A program made the translations under genes and the position numbers. Shown piece after piece: positions 1 through 9,927 of a stretch of DNA of 64,000 nt; position 1 is the first letter of the stretch, and every line of letters starts with the position of its first letter. Source of the stretch: Mayamaea pseudoterrestris. Taxonomy: Eukaryota > Bacillariophyta > Bacillariophyceae > Sellaphorales > Sellaphoraceae. The notes under the pieces were generated by a model. That model was not told where the DNA came from and ran no database searches. It saw only the letters and a list, made by a program, of their open reading frames with translations. The stretch covers positions 744,001 to 808,000 of the forward strand of contig BROI01000009.1 of assembly GCA_027923505.1 (NCBI GenBank), read 5' to 3'.

Positions 1-1142
1 TCCGTATATATCAATTCTCCATGCGTCATGAAGTAGGTAACGATAGGAAGCGCCCATACTCTCGAAAAGAGCATACGATTGATCTCCAGCGCTTGGTCCA
101 CGACGGGTTTAAAGGCAGGTTTTGTGTAAAGATCAAAGTTGCAGACGGATGCGTTTCGCGGAACAGGACCGGCTTCCCAGATTGGCAAATAAAACGGCTC
201 GTCAATCACAGGGGAAGGCGGTCCAAGATCCTCCGACAAGGAAAGATCCTGATTAATGCTGTCCCATTCCGCCGATTTGACAGTCTTTTCCCAGAGTGGA
301 TCTTGATCGAGAATTTTGATCGCATCGTGGAATCCGTATATGTTGCGCGAAATATTACCCGGATTCTGTTCGTAGCCTGACTCACCCTCGTGAAAGAGCC
401 AGTCAGTGTAAACCCATTCTTGATTTTCATACGCGTATTGCTCCCAGCCCTTTCGTTGACTTTCCTTGACAATCGGCGCGTAGTAAATGAGACCTGATCC
501 GGAAAGTTTTCGGGCCTCATCCGCGCGTCGATCGAACCTTGAAATGGTCACGTTGGGAAAGGCGCCGTTGGCGAGCGAATGCGATGTGAGCGTGACACTG
601 AGCAGTTTGATTTGACCAAAAATATTCTTGGTGGTCGCGTCAATAGTTTGATGCGCAGCGTCGGCGTATTCGGCAAACTAAAGGATTAAGTGTAGCATGC
701 GAGTGAGAAAGGAGCGAGATGATGTTGCCGATGACATCTGGTGCCATCATTTTACCCCGAGAAAGCTCCTCCAAGGCTCACGTACCTCAAGAGTGAAGCT
801 GTCGTCCTCGGATCTTTTCGTAAAAAAGTAAGTCAAAGTGCCAACCGTCGTGGCCGCAAAGATAAGCGAAAGATAAACCAGGAACTTGGTTCGATTCACA
901 TTCTTGGTATCTTGCTTGGTCACTGCACATATCTCTGTCGCTCGTTCTTCGCCACCAGTTCTGGATCCAAAGTCCGTCGTGGAGGGGTTGCTTGAAGAAT
1001 GTCCGGCCGAGCTCGAGTTTTCGTTGCTCGATTTGCCGTCCTCTATGTCTTCATAGATGGAATCGTCAACCATATGGCTTTTGAGAACCTCATCTTGAAG
1101 AGCCCTGGCTGCGTCCGACTTTTTGGGTGCGAGGATGTTCAT
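1..1142 (-). CDS. Receptor-type guanylate-cyclase-like membrane protein, N-terminal part (runs off left edge)
   Basis: The coding sequence starts at the ATG at 1142 and leaves the window at base 1, so only the N-terminal part is visible. Exon 1 is 1142-786 (119 codons). A GT-AG intron follows at 785-678 (108 bp; donor GTACGT, acceptor TTTAG), and exon 2 runs from 677 leftwards. A Ser- and acidic-rich cytosolic head (about residues 1-90) is followed by one hydrophobic segment near residues 94-112 (FLVYLSLIFAATTVGTLTYF). After that comes an extracytoplasmic region with FADAA, PNVTI, FDRRADEAR and GWEQYAYENQ. From memory, this head and sensor arrangement is typical of a large diatom family whose longer members end in a nucleotide cyclase domain. 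The cyclase domain would lie outside the window, so the enzymatic assignment is inference. The gene is divergent from the one at 1439. Confidence 0.62.
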
Positions 1143-1438
1143 GGTCTCCTGTCGTTGCCGCTCCTGCTGTTGACGACAAACTGATGGGACGGGGGCCGCG
1201 GAACAATTGATTGTCGCTTGCTTCCACCACAGGGATATGTAGACATAACGCAACTCCAACCTGCGAATGTGCGGCGTTATTTCGCAGTCATCCGGAGTTA
1301 TAGAATGGGTCGTGTCAATTGGGGCTATAATCTTCAAAATGACCGGCATTGGCGCGCAACTGAAAAGGTCGGCGATATGTCGCAGCGAAACTCAATGCCG
1401 ACAGCCCGATTTCCGCCATCCACAAATCTCCAAGCACC

Positions 1439-2248
1439 ATGGCACTGTCAATGTTTTCTTCGCAATTTTGCAGTTTGACGCGACAATTGCATCGAGTAGC
1501 GCTGTCTCAGTCTCCTCAATCGTTTAGGAGACCGATACCTATCGCAACACAGCTCACGACGCGACCGTTCGCCTCCAAGAAGAAGGGTCCACCAAAATCG
1601 AAAAGCAATAGCAAGCATCGAAATGCTCCTGCTACGGCATCTTCCAAGGCACCGGCTGAATCAGCGTCAGCGTCTCACCAAGAATGGGTAAAATTCCAAA
1701 ATGCCATTGCTGTTGAAGGTTTCGAAACCGGCCAAGTTGTGGATGCTTCCAACGCTGGCAAGAAGCCTCGAGGTGGCAAGGCGGCTCGTGGCAAGGATCG
1801 CATGCGCAAGGCTCTAGATGAAAAGCTTGCTGAGCGACAGCGTCTCACGGAATCTGGAGGTGGTCAGTTTCCACCCATGCGCTACGAAGACTCGGAAACG
1901 GAGCGACTGCTGGCGGAAGCGTACGCTGCCATTCCGGAGAGGGCGGGCAAGCGAGGAACGCGCAATTTGAAGCGACAAAGCAAACGTTGGTTCTTGGTGC
2001 GACAGATTCATGCCAAGTACAAGAATCACATGGCCAGGTTTCAAGAGAAGAAGATGGAGAAGCGCAAGGATAGAATGGCGCAAGTGCGCGAGGCGTTGGA
2101 AGCAGCTCCGGCTCAGCGGGCTGCCGATCGCGAATACCAGGCCAAGGTTTTTCAGCGCTGGGCGGCGACAATGGCGCTTGATCAAGGTGAAGACTTATCA
2201 GTAGTGGTTGTGGATGCGCAAGACGAAGGAAAGAAACAGAATGCGTAG
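1439..2248 (+). CDS. Basic, probably mitochondrial protein, possibly mL40-like ribosomal protein
   Basis: Single-exon frame of 269 aa from the ATG at 1439. The N-terminus (residues 1-50) is rich in Ser, Arg and Gln, lacks acidic residues and ends in RPFASKKKG, as expected of a mitochondrial presequence. A Lys/Ser/Ala-rich low-complexity stretch follows (about 45-80). The C-terminal half is a charged helix with RNLKRQSKRWFLVRQIHAKY and KKMEKRKDRMAQVREALEA. That helix resembles the MRPL28/mL40 family of mitochondrial ribosomal proteins, but only weakly; the gene could equally encode another basic organellar RNA-binding protein. It lies divergently from the receptor-like gene, with a 296-bp shared promoter region (1143-1438). 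Confidence 0.6.
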   Translation: MALSMFSSQFCSLTRQLHRVALSQSPQSFRRPIPIATQLTTRPFASKKKGPPKSKSNSKHRNAPATASSKAPAESASASHQEWVKFQNAIAVEGFETGQVVDASNAGKKPRGGKAARGKDRMRKALDEKLAERQRLTESGGGQFPPMRYEDSETERLLAEAYAAIPERAGKRGTRNLKRQSKRWFLVRQIHAKYKNHMARFQEKKMEKRKDRMAQVREALEAAPAQRAADREYQAKVFQRWAATMALDQGEDLSVVVVDAQDEGKKQNA

Positions 2249-2385
2249 TGATATTGTCAGCGTTTATACCGGATTCATGTATTCAAGTAGTAAAACGTTT
2301 AAGTTAATCTTTTTTGCTCTTGTTGAGCTGCTTATACACTATGTGTTATGAATATTTACGGAGACAAGATAAGTCGTGCCTTTTG

Positions 2386-4083
2386 TTAGCAAGACCGAAA
2401 GTCCTCCGTAAGCTGGAGATAGGTGCGATTCGCCTCCTCTGCCAAAACCAAGTGGTTTGACTCGCCTACAGATCTTGCTTTATCGAGTAGCTCCATGGTT
2501 TGCTCCGTCACAATCAATCGCTCAGCTTCTTGACTATTCGTCGCCAATATGCGCAAACACCGAATGGCAAGAACCGCTTCATGTTGTGAGGCGAGTCTAG
2601 TGCCCACAGCGACGGACGCGTGCCGCATTGCTCCGTGAGCATCGTCCATCAGTGCCTTTAGCAAAGACGGCGAAACTAGCGCGGACGATGGACTCACCAA
2701 AATTCGAGGCAACAATGCTTGACTTTCCAAGAGTTCAAGCGAGTTTGTAAAGGCACGTAACGCCATGGACCGCATCTTGCTTCCATGGTGCTCATCGCCA
2801 CATGCATCAATCGTCGCCATTGTTGGTGTTGCCGCGACTCGCAACGACTCGGTGCTGCTTCGCTTCGGCGACCCATCCCCAAAGAGTGACGAGGCACACT
2901 TGAGTGCTGCAATGCCACGAACCGGAGCAGCTGCATCTGCATCCACCAAGACTTCGGTTTCTGCTACTTGCTCACCAGGCATGGTGCGCTTTACCAGGAG
3001 CGACATGATCCAGTCTTTATGCAGTTCCCGCAGAAACGTGGGAGATTGCTGTAGAGTCGATGCGCCGGGAGCGCCCGACACTGCCAGCGCGCAATGTACA
3101 GCCGTGTCGGTACAAGTCGCTGTGGTATCGGTCAATGACACCAAATATTCCATTCCCAATTCTTGAGCTTCCAGTCGATCCTTGCGCAACATGGATAACA
3201 CATGCTCCAGCGCATCAAGTGCTTCCGCATATTGCTGTGATTGGTGCAAAGGTGATGGTGGCGGCGAACATGTTTGTGATGACGACAATATCCTGTTGCT
3301 GGATTTCTTGTTTGTCAATCGCACAAACTCCAAAGCGGACGACGCATTGGGCGCCGAAGTATTCATTGCGCCAGAATCCAAACTTTCGGCAGCCTCCAGC
3401 AAGGCATGAACAGTCCTATGAAAGGTCAAGAGTGGACCACGAACCCGCAGGCAGTCGACAATCAATCCGTCACTGCCAGAATTGCCGCTTGGTAGTGTAG
3501 TATTTGGGTATGACAATGAAGCATTTCTCTTCTCCTTCTTGTTGTTGTTGCTGCTACTTGTCATTGCCGATGTTTTTATCGACGGCGCTCTCCACAGCTG
3601 CACTTGAAAATGACACCGATCGATTGTCATGCAACTTGCCGACGCTGATTCCTCATCGTATTCCACTGCAACGGATCGCAGTCGCAAGCATTCGGCAATC
3701 CGAATCGCCACGACGGACGCGGGTGTATTTTTGATGCATCGACTCGTCTGATGGCAAAGCGGCGGATACATGAATGGGAGTTTGGGCAGCTGCGTGTCGG
3801 AAACGGCCCATAGGCGACGGGGTCGTTTGGGCGGCAAGCCTTCCTCGTCGCGATCGAATGTATGGGTTGGATGAAGCATTGTTGGTTTTTTGATGCGAGT
3901 ATGATGCGAAGCTAGCGGATAGAAAGTAACGCTTGTTTGAGCCAGCGAGTCGGAAATGGTTTCCGTCGGCAACAAGAATGAATCGGAGGTGACTGCTAAT
4001 TCTTGCTCGGAATGCAACTGCCGTGGATGACTCTCCGATTGCTTCGATGGATTTCGAGTAAGTCTTCCCGGATTGCTTGCCAT
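2386..4083 (-). CDS. Unknown protein with C-terminal helical (armadillo-like) repeats
   Basis: Open frame read from the ATG at 4083 (565 aa). The frame stays open further upstream but has no ATG there. I do not recognise a named family. The N-terminal 130 residues are basic and Ser/Thr-rich with no predicted structure. A central part contains LRLRSVAVEYDEE, MTIDRCHFQVQLW and ALEFVRLTNKK. The C-terminal 250 residues are regular amphipathic helices (ALDALEHVLSMLRKDRLEAQ, EAVLAIRCLRILATN, MELLDKARSV), which suggests an ARM/HEAT-like solenoid. Acidic, Ser-rich and Asn-rich insertions separate the helices. The 342-bp gap to the RTF2 start at 4426 is a divergent promoter region. Confidence 0.6.
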   Translation of the reverse strand: MASNPGRLTRNPSKQSESHPRQLHSEQELAVTSDSFLLPTETISDSLAQTSVTFYPLASHHTRIKKPTMLHPTHTFDRDEEGLPPKRPRRLWAVSDTQLPKLPFMYPPLCHQTSRCIKNTPASVVAIRIAECLRLRSVAVEYDEESASASCMTIDRCHFQVQLWRAPSIKTSAMTSSSNNNKKEKRNASLSYPNTTLPSGNSGSDGLIVDCLRVRGPLLTFHRTVHALLEAAESLDSGAMNTSAPNASSALEFVRLTNKKSSNRILSSSQTCSPPPSPLHQSQQYAEALDALEHVLSMLRKDRLEAQELGMEYLVSLTDTTATCTDTAVHCALAVSGAPGASTLQQSPTFLRELHKDWIMSLLVKRTMPGEQVAETEVLVDADAAAPVRGIAALKCASSLFGDGSPKRSSTESLRVAATPTMATIDACGDEHHGSKMRSMALRAFTNSLELLESQALLPRILVSPSSALVSPSLLKALMDDAHGAMRHASVAVGTRLASQHEAVLAIRCLRILATNSQEAERLIVTEQTMELLDKARSVGESNHLVLAEEANRTYLQLTEDFRSC

Positions 4084-4425
4084 TACTGGCAAGTCCTCGT
4101 CTCGCCGACACGATACTCTTCGTAGCCCAACGTGTTCCAAGGTGATCCCATAAGCGTGACAACAACATGTGGATGGAGAGGGTTATGTGGAAGAGGGTCG
4201 TGTCTTTCGACGGAAAATTCGAAACGCTCGCACGAGTCGAACGCGTTGGGCGTGTCACGCGAAGTAAAATGTCGTAGCGGTTATTAAGCGTCATACCGGC
4301 ACACGATGGTTTCTCCGTGGGTCTCGAGTCTCGAGGCGGTTCCTTTCGATCGTGTCGCCATTGTTATACTCCCCTGAACTTGTTGACAAGACGCGCCAAA
4401 CCAGACAAGAAAGTGTTACATAAAC

Positions 4426-5151
4426 ATGGGAGCAGACGGAGGCGTAATTGCCTCGAGTAGGCGCTACTTGCGAGGCGCCGGAATGGCCGACACGGCAGGC
4501 GACGCCACCAAGCAATCGTCAAGCAAGGACCATGCCTTGGAGGTGGAGGAACTGGAGCGCAGCATGACGACCTGTGCATTGACGGGACAGCAATTGGAAT
4601 TTGGACGTCAAGCAATAGTCGCATGTCCGTATGGAAAGCTATATGCCAAGGAGGCAGCGATTGAGGCACTCCTTCGACGAAAAACGCATGGTCGAGATGA
4701 CTTGGGAACTCACGTGCACAAGTTGCGAGATTTGCACGAAGTACGGTTTCACACAAGCAAAGGCAAAGATGGATTGCTGGTGCCGACTTGTCCAGTGACG
4801 GAGAAGGAATTAAATGGACAGATCCCTGCCTACTTGTTGCTGCCTGGAAATTTAGAGAATGCAAATGTACTTTCGGAACGAGCTTTAACGGAGATGAAGG
4901 AACTGCTAGAAGAGTACGGGCCGATTGAGAAAAGGATCCGTTTGGCGCCTCCGTCATCCGTTTTGGAGGAAATCAAAAAGGAACTGGAGGGCGGACAAGC
5001 GGAAAGCAAGCTTAAGAAACGAAAGCAAAATGGAAATGATGTTGCTGCTCCGTCAAAAAAGTCAAGGAACAAGCTCGTGGACAAGACTCGGGCCAAGGTT
5101 TCTGCTGCCATTCAGAACAACGAGGTCCTATCCAGCATTTTCACAAAGTAA
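4426..5151 (+). CDS. RTF2: RTF2-like replication termination factor (C2HC2/RING-like)
   Basis: Single exon, 241 aa, starting MGADGGVI, which matches the conserved MGCDGG start of eukaryotic Rtf2. The first half of the zinc-binding fold is present: TTCALTGQQL (C50), IVACPYGKLY (C67), KEAAIEALL. The second half keeps TCPVTEKELNG and VLSERAL, but where most family members have closely spaced cysteines before the SERAL helix this protein reads PGNLENANVLSERAL, and no CxxC pair follows. The C-terminal tail is Lys-rich and basic (KLKKRKQNG), likely nuclear. Rtf2 family proteins act at stalled replication forks and in pre-mRNA splicing. Whether the second zinc site still works is uncertain. Confidence 0.85.
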   Translation: MGADGGVIASSRRYLRGAGMADTAGDATKQSSSKDHALEVEELERSMTTCALTGQQLEFGRQAIVACPYGKLYAKEAAIEALLRRKTHGRDDLGTHVHKLRDLHEVRFHTSKGKDGLLVPTCPVTEKELNGQIPAYLLLPGNLENANVLSERALTEMKELLEEYGPIEKRIRLAPPSSVLEEIKKELEGGQAESKLKKRKQNGNDVAAPSKKSRNKLVDKTRAKVSAAIQNNEVLSSIFTK

Positions 5152-5703
5152 ACGGCTTTTGTAAGCGAAAACAAAATGTAGCGCATGGGACGTTGTTTGG
5201 CACACTAGACTGGACACATCAGGTGCGATTTTAACTGGTAAATAGCTGAAGTGTGATTTTACTATTTGAAGATGGCTTTGTCAATGTCTGTTATAGCAAA
5301 CATTCCAAATAGTGTTGCTAAGCATTTCCCAACGACATCAAACGCAACGAGCGATATCGGGCGCGCGCCAAGTGTTGGATGCAATCAACACACACGTGTG
5401 AATACTCGAGAGAATTCAACGGATGACGACGTCAGTGATGCTCTAAGTACGCCAGTCAACCCGAATAAAACACGTCAGTTGCGAAGATATTGTTCTAAGT
5501 AACAATATCGCGCTTAATTAAATATGTCGCAAGCCAAAGCGTCGGGCGGCAAGCGAAACGATGTGCGAGCTTCGACAATCGCTCCTCGCGATCACAATGA
5601 ACCGTTTCGCATTATCGAGCGGCAAAACTATTGAACGCTTGCTTTTCAACGCGGCTCATTGCCACGCTTCACTCGGGGAACTGTCGAATAAGGAAAGTTG
5701 TCG
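5152..5703. other. 552-bp gap between RTF2 and TPR gene, with CRE-like sites
   Basis: No convincing gene. A 77-codon frame starts at the ATG at 5272 but shows no recognisable motif. The gap holds a perfect palindrome CACACGTGTG around 5391-5400 and an overlapping TGACG/ACGTCA pair (TGACGACGTCA, about 5424-5434). It probably contains the 3' end of RTF2 and the promoter and leader of the TPR gene. Confidence 0.4.
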
Positions 5704-8160
5704 ATGTACACTTCTAGAATATCCCCTCTGCATCGGCTGCGTCGCAACAAAGAGACGCCGTCGTCAACCATTTCGGCGACATCACCAAAGCGAAAATCTA
5801 TGTCAGTGACCCCCATAGTCTCCCCAACATCACCACGAATGTGCGGTGATTATCAAGTGCTACGGAAAACTGTCGATGCATCTCGTGAAGAATTAAGAGA
5901 GAGCCGAAGAGCGCTGGCGTCCGCACTAGATCGATTGGGGGAACATCACGTACGGAAAAATGAATTAGACTCCGCAATGGACGCATTTACGGAAGCATTG
6001 CACGAGAAGCGGAGTATTTTCTCAATAGAATCGGGATCGAAGTCTGCGAATGGGTCTGGCTATGCTTCATCCTTTCGAGAGAGCGACGAATGTTCATTTG
6101 AGCTTCGGGATCAAGCGATTGATGAAGTAATTTCGACTCTGCGAAACATGGGAAACGTTCATTCGCTTCGGGGTGAGCAGGATGAGGCAATGCGATATTA
6201 CACAGAAGTGACTAATCTTAAAGCTAGCAAGTCGGTCACCGTGGGGAACGATGAGCCGACTACGCTACTATCGGGGTTTGGGGAGGAAGACAACTCCACG
6301 CTGATGAGCGAGATAAATGAAGACGTCAAAGCTCTTGATGACATGTTTCGCAGCATTTCATTTCGGAATCATGACAATTCCACGCCTATGGCTAGTAGAC
6401 GACAGACAAAACCATTAGCTGCACAAGCGGAAAATACCTATCCCGCAAGCAGCAAGCGTCGGAAGAGCGCCGTTGCGCAAGGGCAAGGGCAAGGGCAAGG
6501 GGGTGCAACGAGTTACGAGAGCGAACCGTTTCGACGATCTGCTTCCAATGCTTGCAACTTTCCTGCCAGTGGTAATGAGCTTATAGAGGCTTTGGATCTC
6601 TATACCAAAGTTCTCGATTCTTACAAGGGTCCTCTGTTTGAGCAACATAGTGAGTCATTAAATTCACTTGCTTTGCGAGTGGACCTACTTACGGACGACC
6701 TAGCTCGCTCCGACAGCGCATCGAACTTTTGTGGCAATGCCATGGACCTCGAGTTGACACTCGAGATTTTTCAGCACGTTCTATCAGTGCAACATGAGAT
6801 GAATGAGTCGCAAGGTCCCCGACCCGATCGTCAATTGAGTGCGAGTATCGCGTCGACACTCATTCGCATGGGTTCCCTGTACTACAAGCTTGGTAACCGA
6901 CTCGAAGAACTTCGAATGTACACTGAGGCAAAAGATACGTACTGCAAGGCTTTTGGAGAGAATTCAACATTTGTCGCCGGCGCAAGAAAGAATATGGGCA
7001 TGGTCCTTGCCGAACGAGGCTTGTACGAGGAGAGTCTTGCAGAGTTCGACATGGCCAAGCAAATTTACCTGAAAACAGAGGGTGGTACTTCAATGTCTCG
7101 CAATGTAGCTAGTGCAATCTCTTGCATGGGCAACGTGAAGAACCGCATCGGAGAACTCGACCAAGCGCTGGAAAAATACATGGAGGCTCTGAGTATTTAC
7201 AAGCATGTACAAGAAGAAGCCGTCGACAAAGATAGCATAGCTATTGCTTGCTTTGAAGTCACTGCAACACTTAAGGTCATCGGACTCGTCTATTCCAAGA
7301 AAGGCGATTTGGATCTCGCTATGTCCTTTTTTCAGGAAGCCATGGCTCTTCTCAGCACATCTGGAGTAGACGGTACGGTGACTGGGTGCGAGACAAAAGC
7401 GTCCATCCTAACTCGAATGGCAAGCATCTACGTCAAAAAGGGTGAGTTAAACATGGCAATGGAACACTATCGCGACGCTTACCAAGTGACCGTCGACAAT
7501 CGAGGATCAACGAATCATCACGAGGTTGCCGGAATCCTGCATCACATTGGCTCCGTCCTGCACAAGAAATCCGAGTACGACGAAGCAATGGATTGCTACC
7601 AGGAGGCTCTCCGCATATACCACACCACAGTTGGACCAGGCAATCCGATAGTGGCTGGCACACTTGTGATGATTGGTAGCATCAACTACAAGAAGCGTAA
7701 TCTTGACAGCGCCATGATGTTTTACAAAGAAGCCTTGCGTCTTAACCGCGATGCTTATGGCATGCATCACCCAGACGTTGCACCGATTCTCAAAAGCATT
7801 GGTACAATTTTATGCAAGCAACACCATTACTCGGAAGCCTACGATGTCTTTCGCGACGTGTTGAGCATCAAGAGCACTCTTCACGGAGCCCTTGCTTATG
7901 AAACGGCTTCGGCTTACAAGAGTCTGGGCAATGTCCACTACAAGCTCGGAGAGCTTGCTGATGCGGAACGCCAATATCGTCATGCTTTGAACATATATCG
8001 CCGCACTCGCGGAGAGGAACACCCAGATACCATGGCGGCCCGAACAACGATTGAGCACATTCGCTATTGGATGAAGGAACGTGGGCAGCGACATGTGGAA
8101 GGTCGGCATTGCCGAACCACAAGTAGGACCCAACATGACGAAGACGAACGTAGCTGTTAA
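5704..8160 (+). CDS. Kinesin-light-chain-like tetratricopeptide repeat protein
   Basis: Single exon of 818 aa from the first in-frame ATG at 5704. A Ser/Thr/Arg-rich N-terminus (about 1-50) precedes a first TPR-like pair (RRALASALDRLGEHHVRKNE). A disordered segment contains an in-frame GQ repeat (bases 6477-6503, a CAAGGG hexamer repeat). At least eight TPR units follow between about residues 380 and 790, with the alternating pattern of kinesin light chain repeats: SIGxxxxxxxxYxEAxxxFxxALxI with intervening PGNP, HHPDVA and EEHPDT loops. No motor, kinase or membrane segment is visible. It presumably works as a protein-binding scaffold; the partner is unknown. A related but distinct TPR protein lies at 42193-44715. 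Confidence 0.85.
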   Translation: MYTSRISPLHRLRRNKETPSSTISATSPKRKSMSVTPIVSPTSPRMCGDYQVLRKTVDASREELRESRRALASALDRLGEHHVRKNELDSAMDAFTEALHEKRSIFSIESGSKSANGSGYASSFRESDECSFELRDQAIDEVISTLRNMGNVHSLRGEQDEAMRYYTEVTNLKASKSVTVGNDEPTTLLSGFGEEDNSTLMSEINEDVKALDDMFRSISFRNHDNSTPMASRRQTKPLAAQAENTYPASSKRRKSAVAQGQGQGQGGATSYESEPFRRSASNACNFPASGNELIEALDLYTKVLDSYKGPLFEQHSESLNSLALRVDLLTDDLARSDSASNFCGNAMDLELTLEIFQHVLSVQHEMNESQGPRPDRQLSASIASTLIRMGSLYYKLGNRLEELRMYTEAKDTYCKAFGENSTFVAGARKNMGMVLAERGLYEESLAEFDMAKQIYLKTEGGTSMSRNVASAISCMGNVKNRIGELDQALEKYMEALSIYKHVQEEAVDKDSIAIACFEVTATLKVIGLVYSKKGDLDLAMSFFQEAMALLSTSGVDGTVTGCETKASILTRMASIYVKKGELNMAMEHYRDAYQVTVDNRGSTNHHEVAGILHHIGSVLHKKSEYDEAMDCYQEALRIYHTTVGPGNPIVAGTLVMIGSINYKKRNLDSAMMFYKEALRLNRDAYGMHHPDVAPILKSIGTILCKQHHYSEAYDVFRDVLSIKSTLHGALAYETASAYKSLGNVHYKLGELADAERQYRHALNIYRRTRGEEHPDTMAARTTIEHIRYWMKERGQRHVEGRHCRTTSRTQHDEDERSC

Positions 8161-8493
8161 ACATTGTGACGCTATATTTCGTACTTGATTACAGCTTATA
8201 AACAGATAAAATTGTACAAAACAATGTTAACTATTTATTTTTCTATGCAACTTATACCGGTAACTCTCTGCCAATCTTTTGGAGAGGCATGTCTAGTCCC
8301 ACTTGGTCGAAAGTAGACGTGCTAGCATTATATAACGAAGACTGCACTTTGCGCTTGCGGGATTAAGATAAACCCGTCAATCACCATTACTCACTACATA
8401 GTATAATGCCGCTTCACGATTCCTCGCCATAATTATTTGCGACCCATGGCGCGACGACCACAATATCGCGGCCTTACGACGTGTAATTGATTA
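8161..8493. other. Gap downstream of TPR gene
   Basis: 333 bp, AT-rich near the TPR stop (possible 3' end signals such as TAAACAGATAAAA) and with no gene I can support. It leads into the 42-bp repeat array upstream of PP6. Confidence 0.3.
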
Positions 8494-8680
8494 TGACGCA
8501 GTTTTCACTGGCACTCGTTTCGTACTATTGCCTTGTGACGCAGTTTTCACTGGCACCCGTTTCATACTATTGCCTTGTGACGTAATTGACACTGGCACTC
8601 GTTTCATACTATTGCCTTGTGACGAAATTGACATTGACACTGGCACTATCGCTAGTGACGTACTGGACACTGGCGCCTTC
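8494..8680 (+). repeat. 42-bp tandem repeat array upstream of PP6
   Basis: Five copies of a 42-bp unit, starting TGACGCA at 8494, 8536 and 8578 (TGACGTA), 8620 (TGACGAA) and 8656 (TGACGTA; the preceding unit is 36 bp). The consensus begins TGACGYAGTTTTCACTGGC, continues with ACYCGTTTC and ends TACTATTGCCTTG. The last units degenerate. The array ends about 80 bp before the PP6 start codon. Related arrays lie at 38031 and 47224. Forty-two is a multiple of three, so translated frames across the array look repetitive; I treat these as chance frames. Confidence 0.9.
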
Positions 8681-8762
8681 GACCTTGCATTGAGAATTGT
8701 TGCAGCCGCTTGGTCGTATACCTTCCACCTCTCGTCTCGGTACTATTCAATACTATTAAAGC

Positions 8763-9806
8763 ATGCCTCTGGACGTCGACAAGTGCATTGAAACACTTAG
8801 AAATGGGGAAATAATCTCAGAGAACGAACTTAAGCTTCTTTGTCAGCGCGTCTCCGAGCTGCACGTGGAGGAATCCAACGTGCAGCCCGTCATGAGCCCC
8901 GTCACAATCGTTGGAGACCTGCATGGACAAGTTTTTGATCTATTAAATCTACTCAACGTGGGTGGTTGGCCTCCACAAACATCCTATATCTTTTTGGGTG
9001 ATTACGTCGACAGAGGACACAATTCAATTGAAACACTGGAACTGCTCTTGGCATTGAAGGTCAAGTATCCAGCCCACGTGACGCTACTGCGAGGCAATCA
9101 CGAGTCTCGGCAAATTACTCAAGTTTACGGCTTTTTTGATGAGTGCGTTCGCAAGTACGGGAATGCTAGTCCCTGGCGACACTCGGTGCAGTGCTTTGAT
9201 ACTTTTGGATTAGCCGCACTCATTGACGAGCAAGTCTTGTGCGTTCATGGTGGATTATCGCCCGATATACGCACGTTGGATCAAGTGCGAGCCATTGATC
9301 GTAATCAGGAAATTCCTCATGAGGGAGCCTTTTGCGACTTAGTATGGTCCGTCTGTATGTTGTGTCGGACCATTTTGTCTGAGAGCTTTGCTTACATTTC
9401 CTACTAATTCATTTCCGTCTATTCATACAGGTCGGACCCCGAGGAAATATCGGGAGCTTGGCAATTGTCGCCACGCGGTGCCGGCTACTTATTTGGGAAG
9501 CGAGTCACAGATGAGTTTTGCTCGGTGAATAGTTTGCAGCTGGTGGCACGCGCGCATCAGCTCGTCATGGAGGGTCGAAAGTACCATTTTGACGACAAAT
9601 TGGTGACGGTGTGGAGCGCGCCCAACTACTGCTATCGTTGCGGCAATGTGGCGGCCATTATGGAAATTGGAGGCGAGTACGGACCCGACTGCGAGGGTGC
9701 ACCTGGGAGTATTCCGCAACGCTTCAGATTTTTCAAAGAGACGCCCCACTCGGCTCATGGACCAAAGGGAGAAGCTCGAGCTCAGCTCGTGCCGTACTTT
9801 TTGTAG
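8763..9806 (+). CDS. PPP6C: Serine/threonine protein phosphatase 6 catalytic subunit
   Basis: Two exons, 8763-9346 and 9431-9806, give 319 aa. The 84-bp intron (9347-9430, GTCCGT to ACAG) is needed to restore the family motif VWSDPEE. The start MPLDVDK and the EESNVQPV segment are those of PP6/Sit4 rather than PP2A or PP4. All PPP-family catalytic motifs are visible: [51 protein letters not shown]. The C-terminus ends LVPYFL, the methylation-type tail of PP2A-like enzymes (human PP6 ends TTPYFL). PP6 works with SAPS-type regulatory subunits in cell-cycle and DNA-damage signalling. The promoter contains the 42-bp array. Confidence 0.93.
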
Positions 9807-9927
9807 TGCTTGTGGAAGTAATTATGGTGGTTGAAAAAGTAGTGCAGGCGAATGTTAGGCAACTACTGGTAGCTGCCCAGCAGTCATGATCATAGAAAGA
9901 TTGTTATGCTCCAATGCTTATTCCTCG

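Noticed and set aside
5272-5502. 77-codon plus-strand frame between RTF2 and the TPR gene
   Set aside because: Has an ATG but no motif, low-complexity composition and no supporting context; it may be a chance frame in a promoter.
8494-8680. CRISPR-like array
   Set aside because: Units are contiguous with no unique spacers, the context is eukaryotic, and no associated genes exist.
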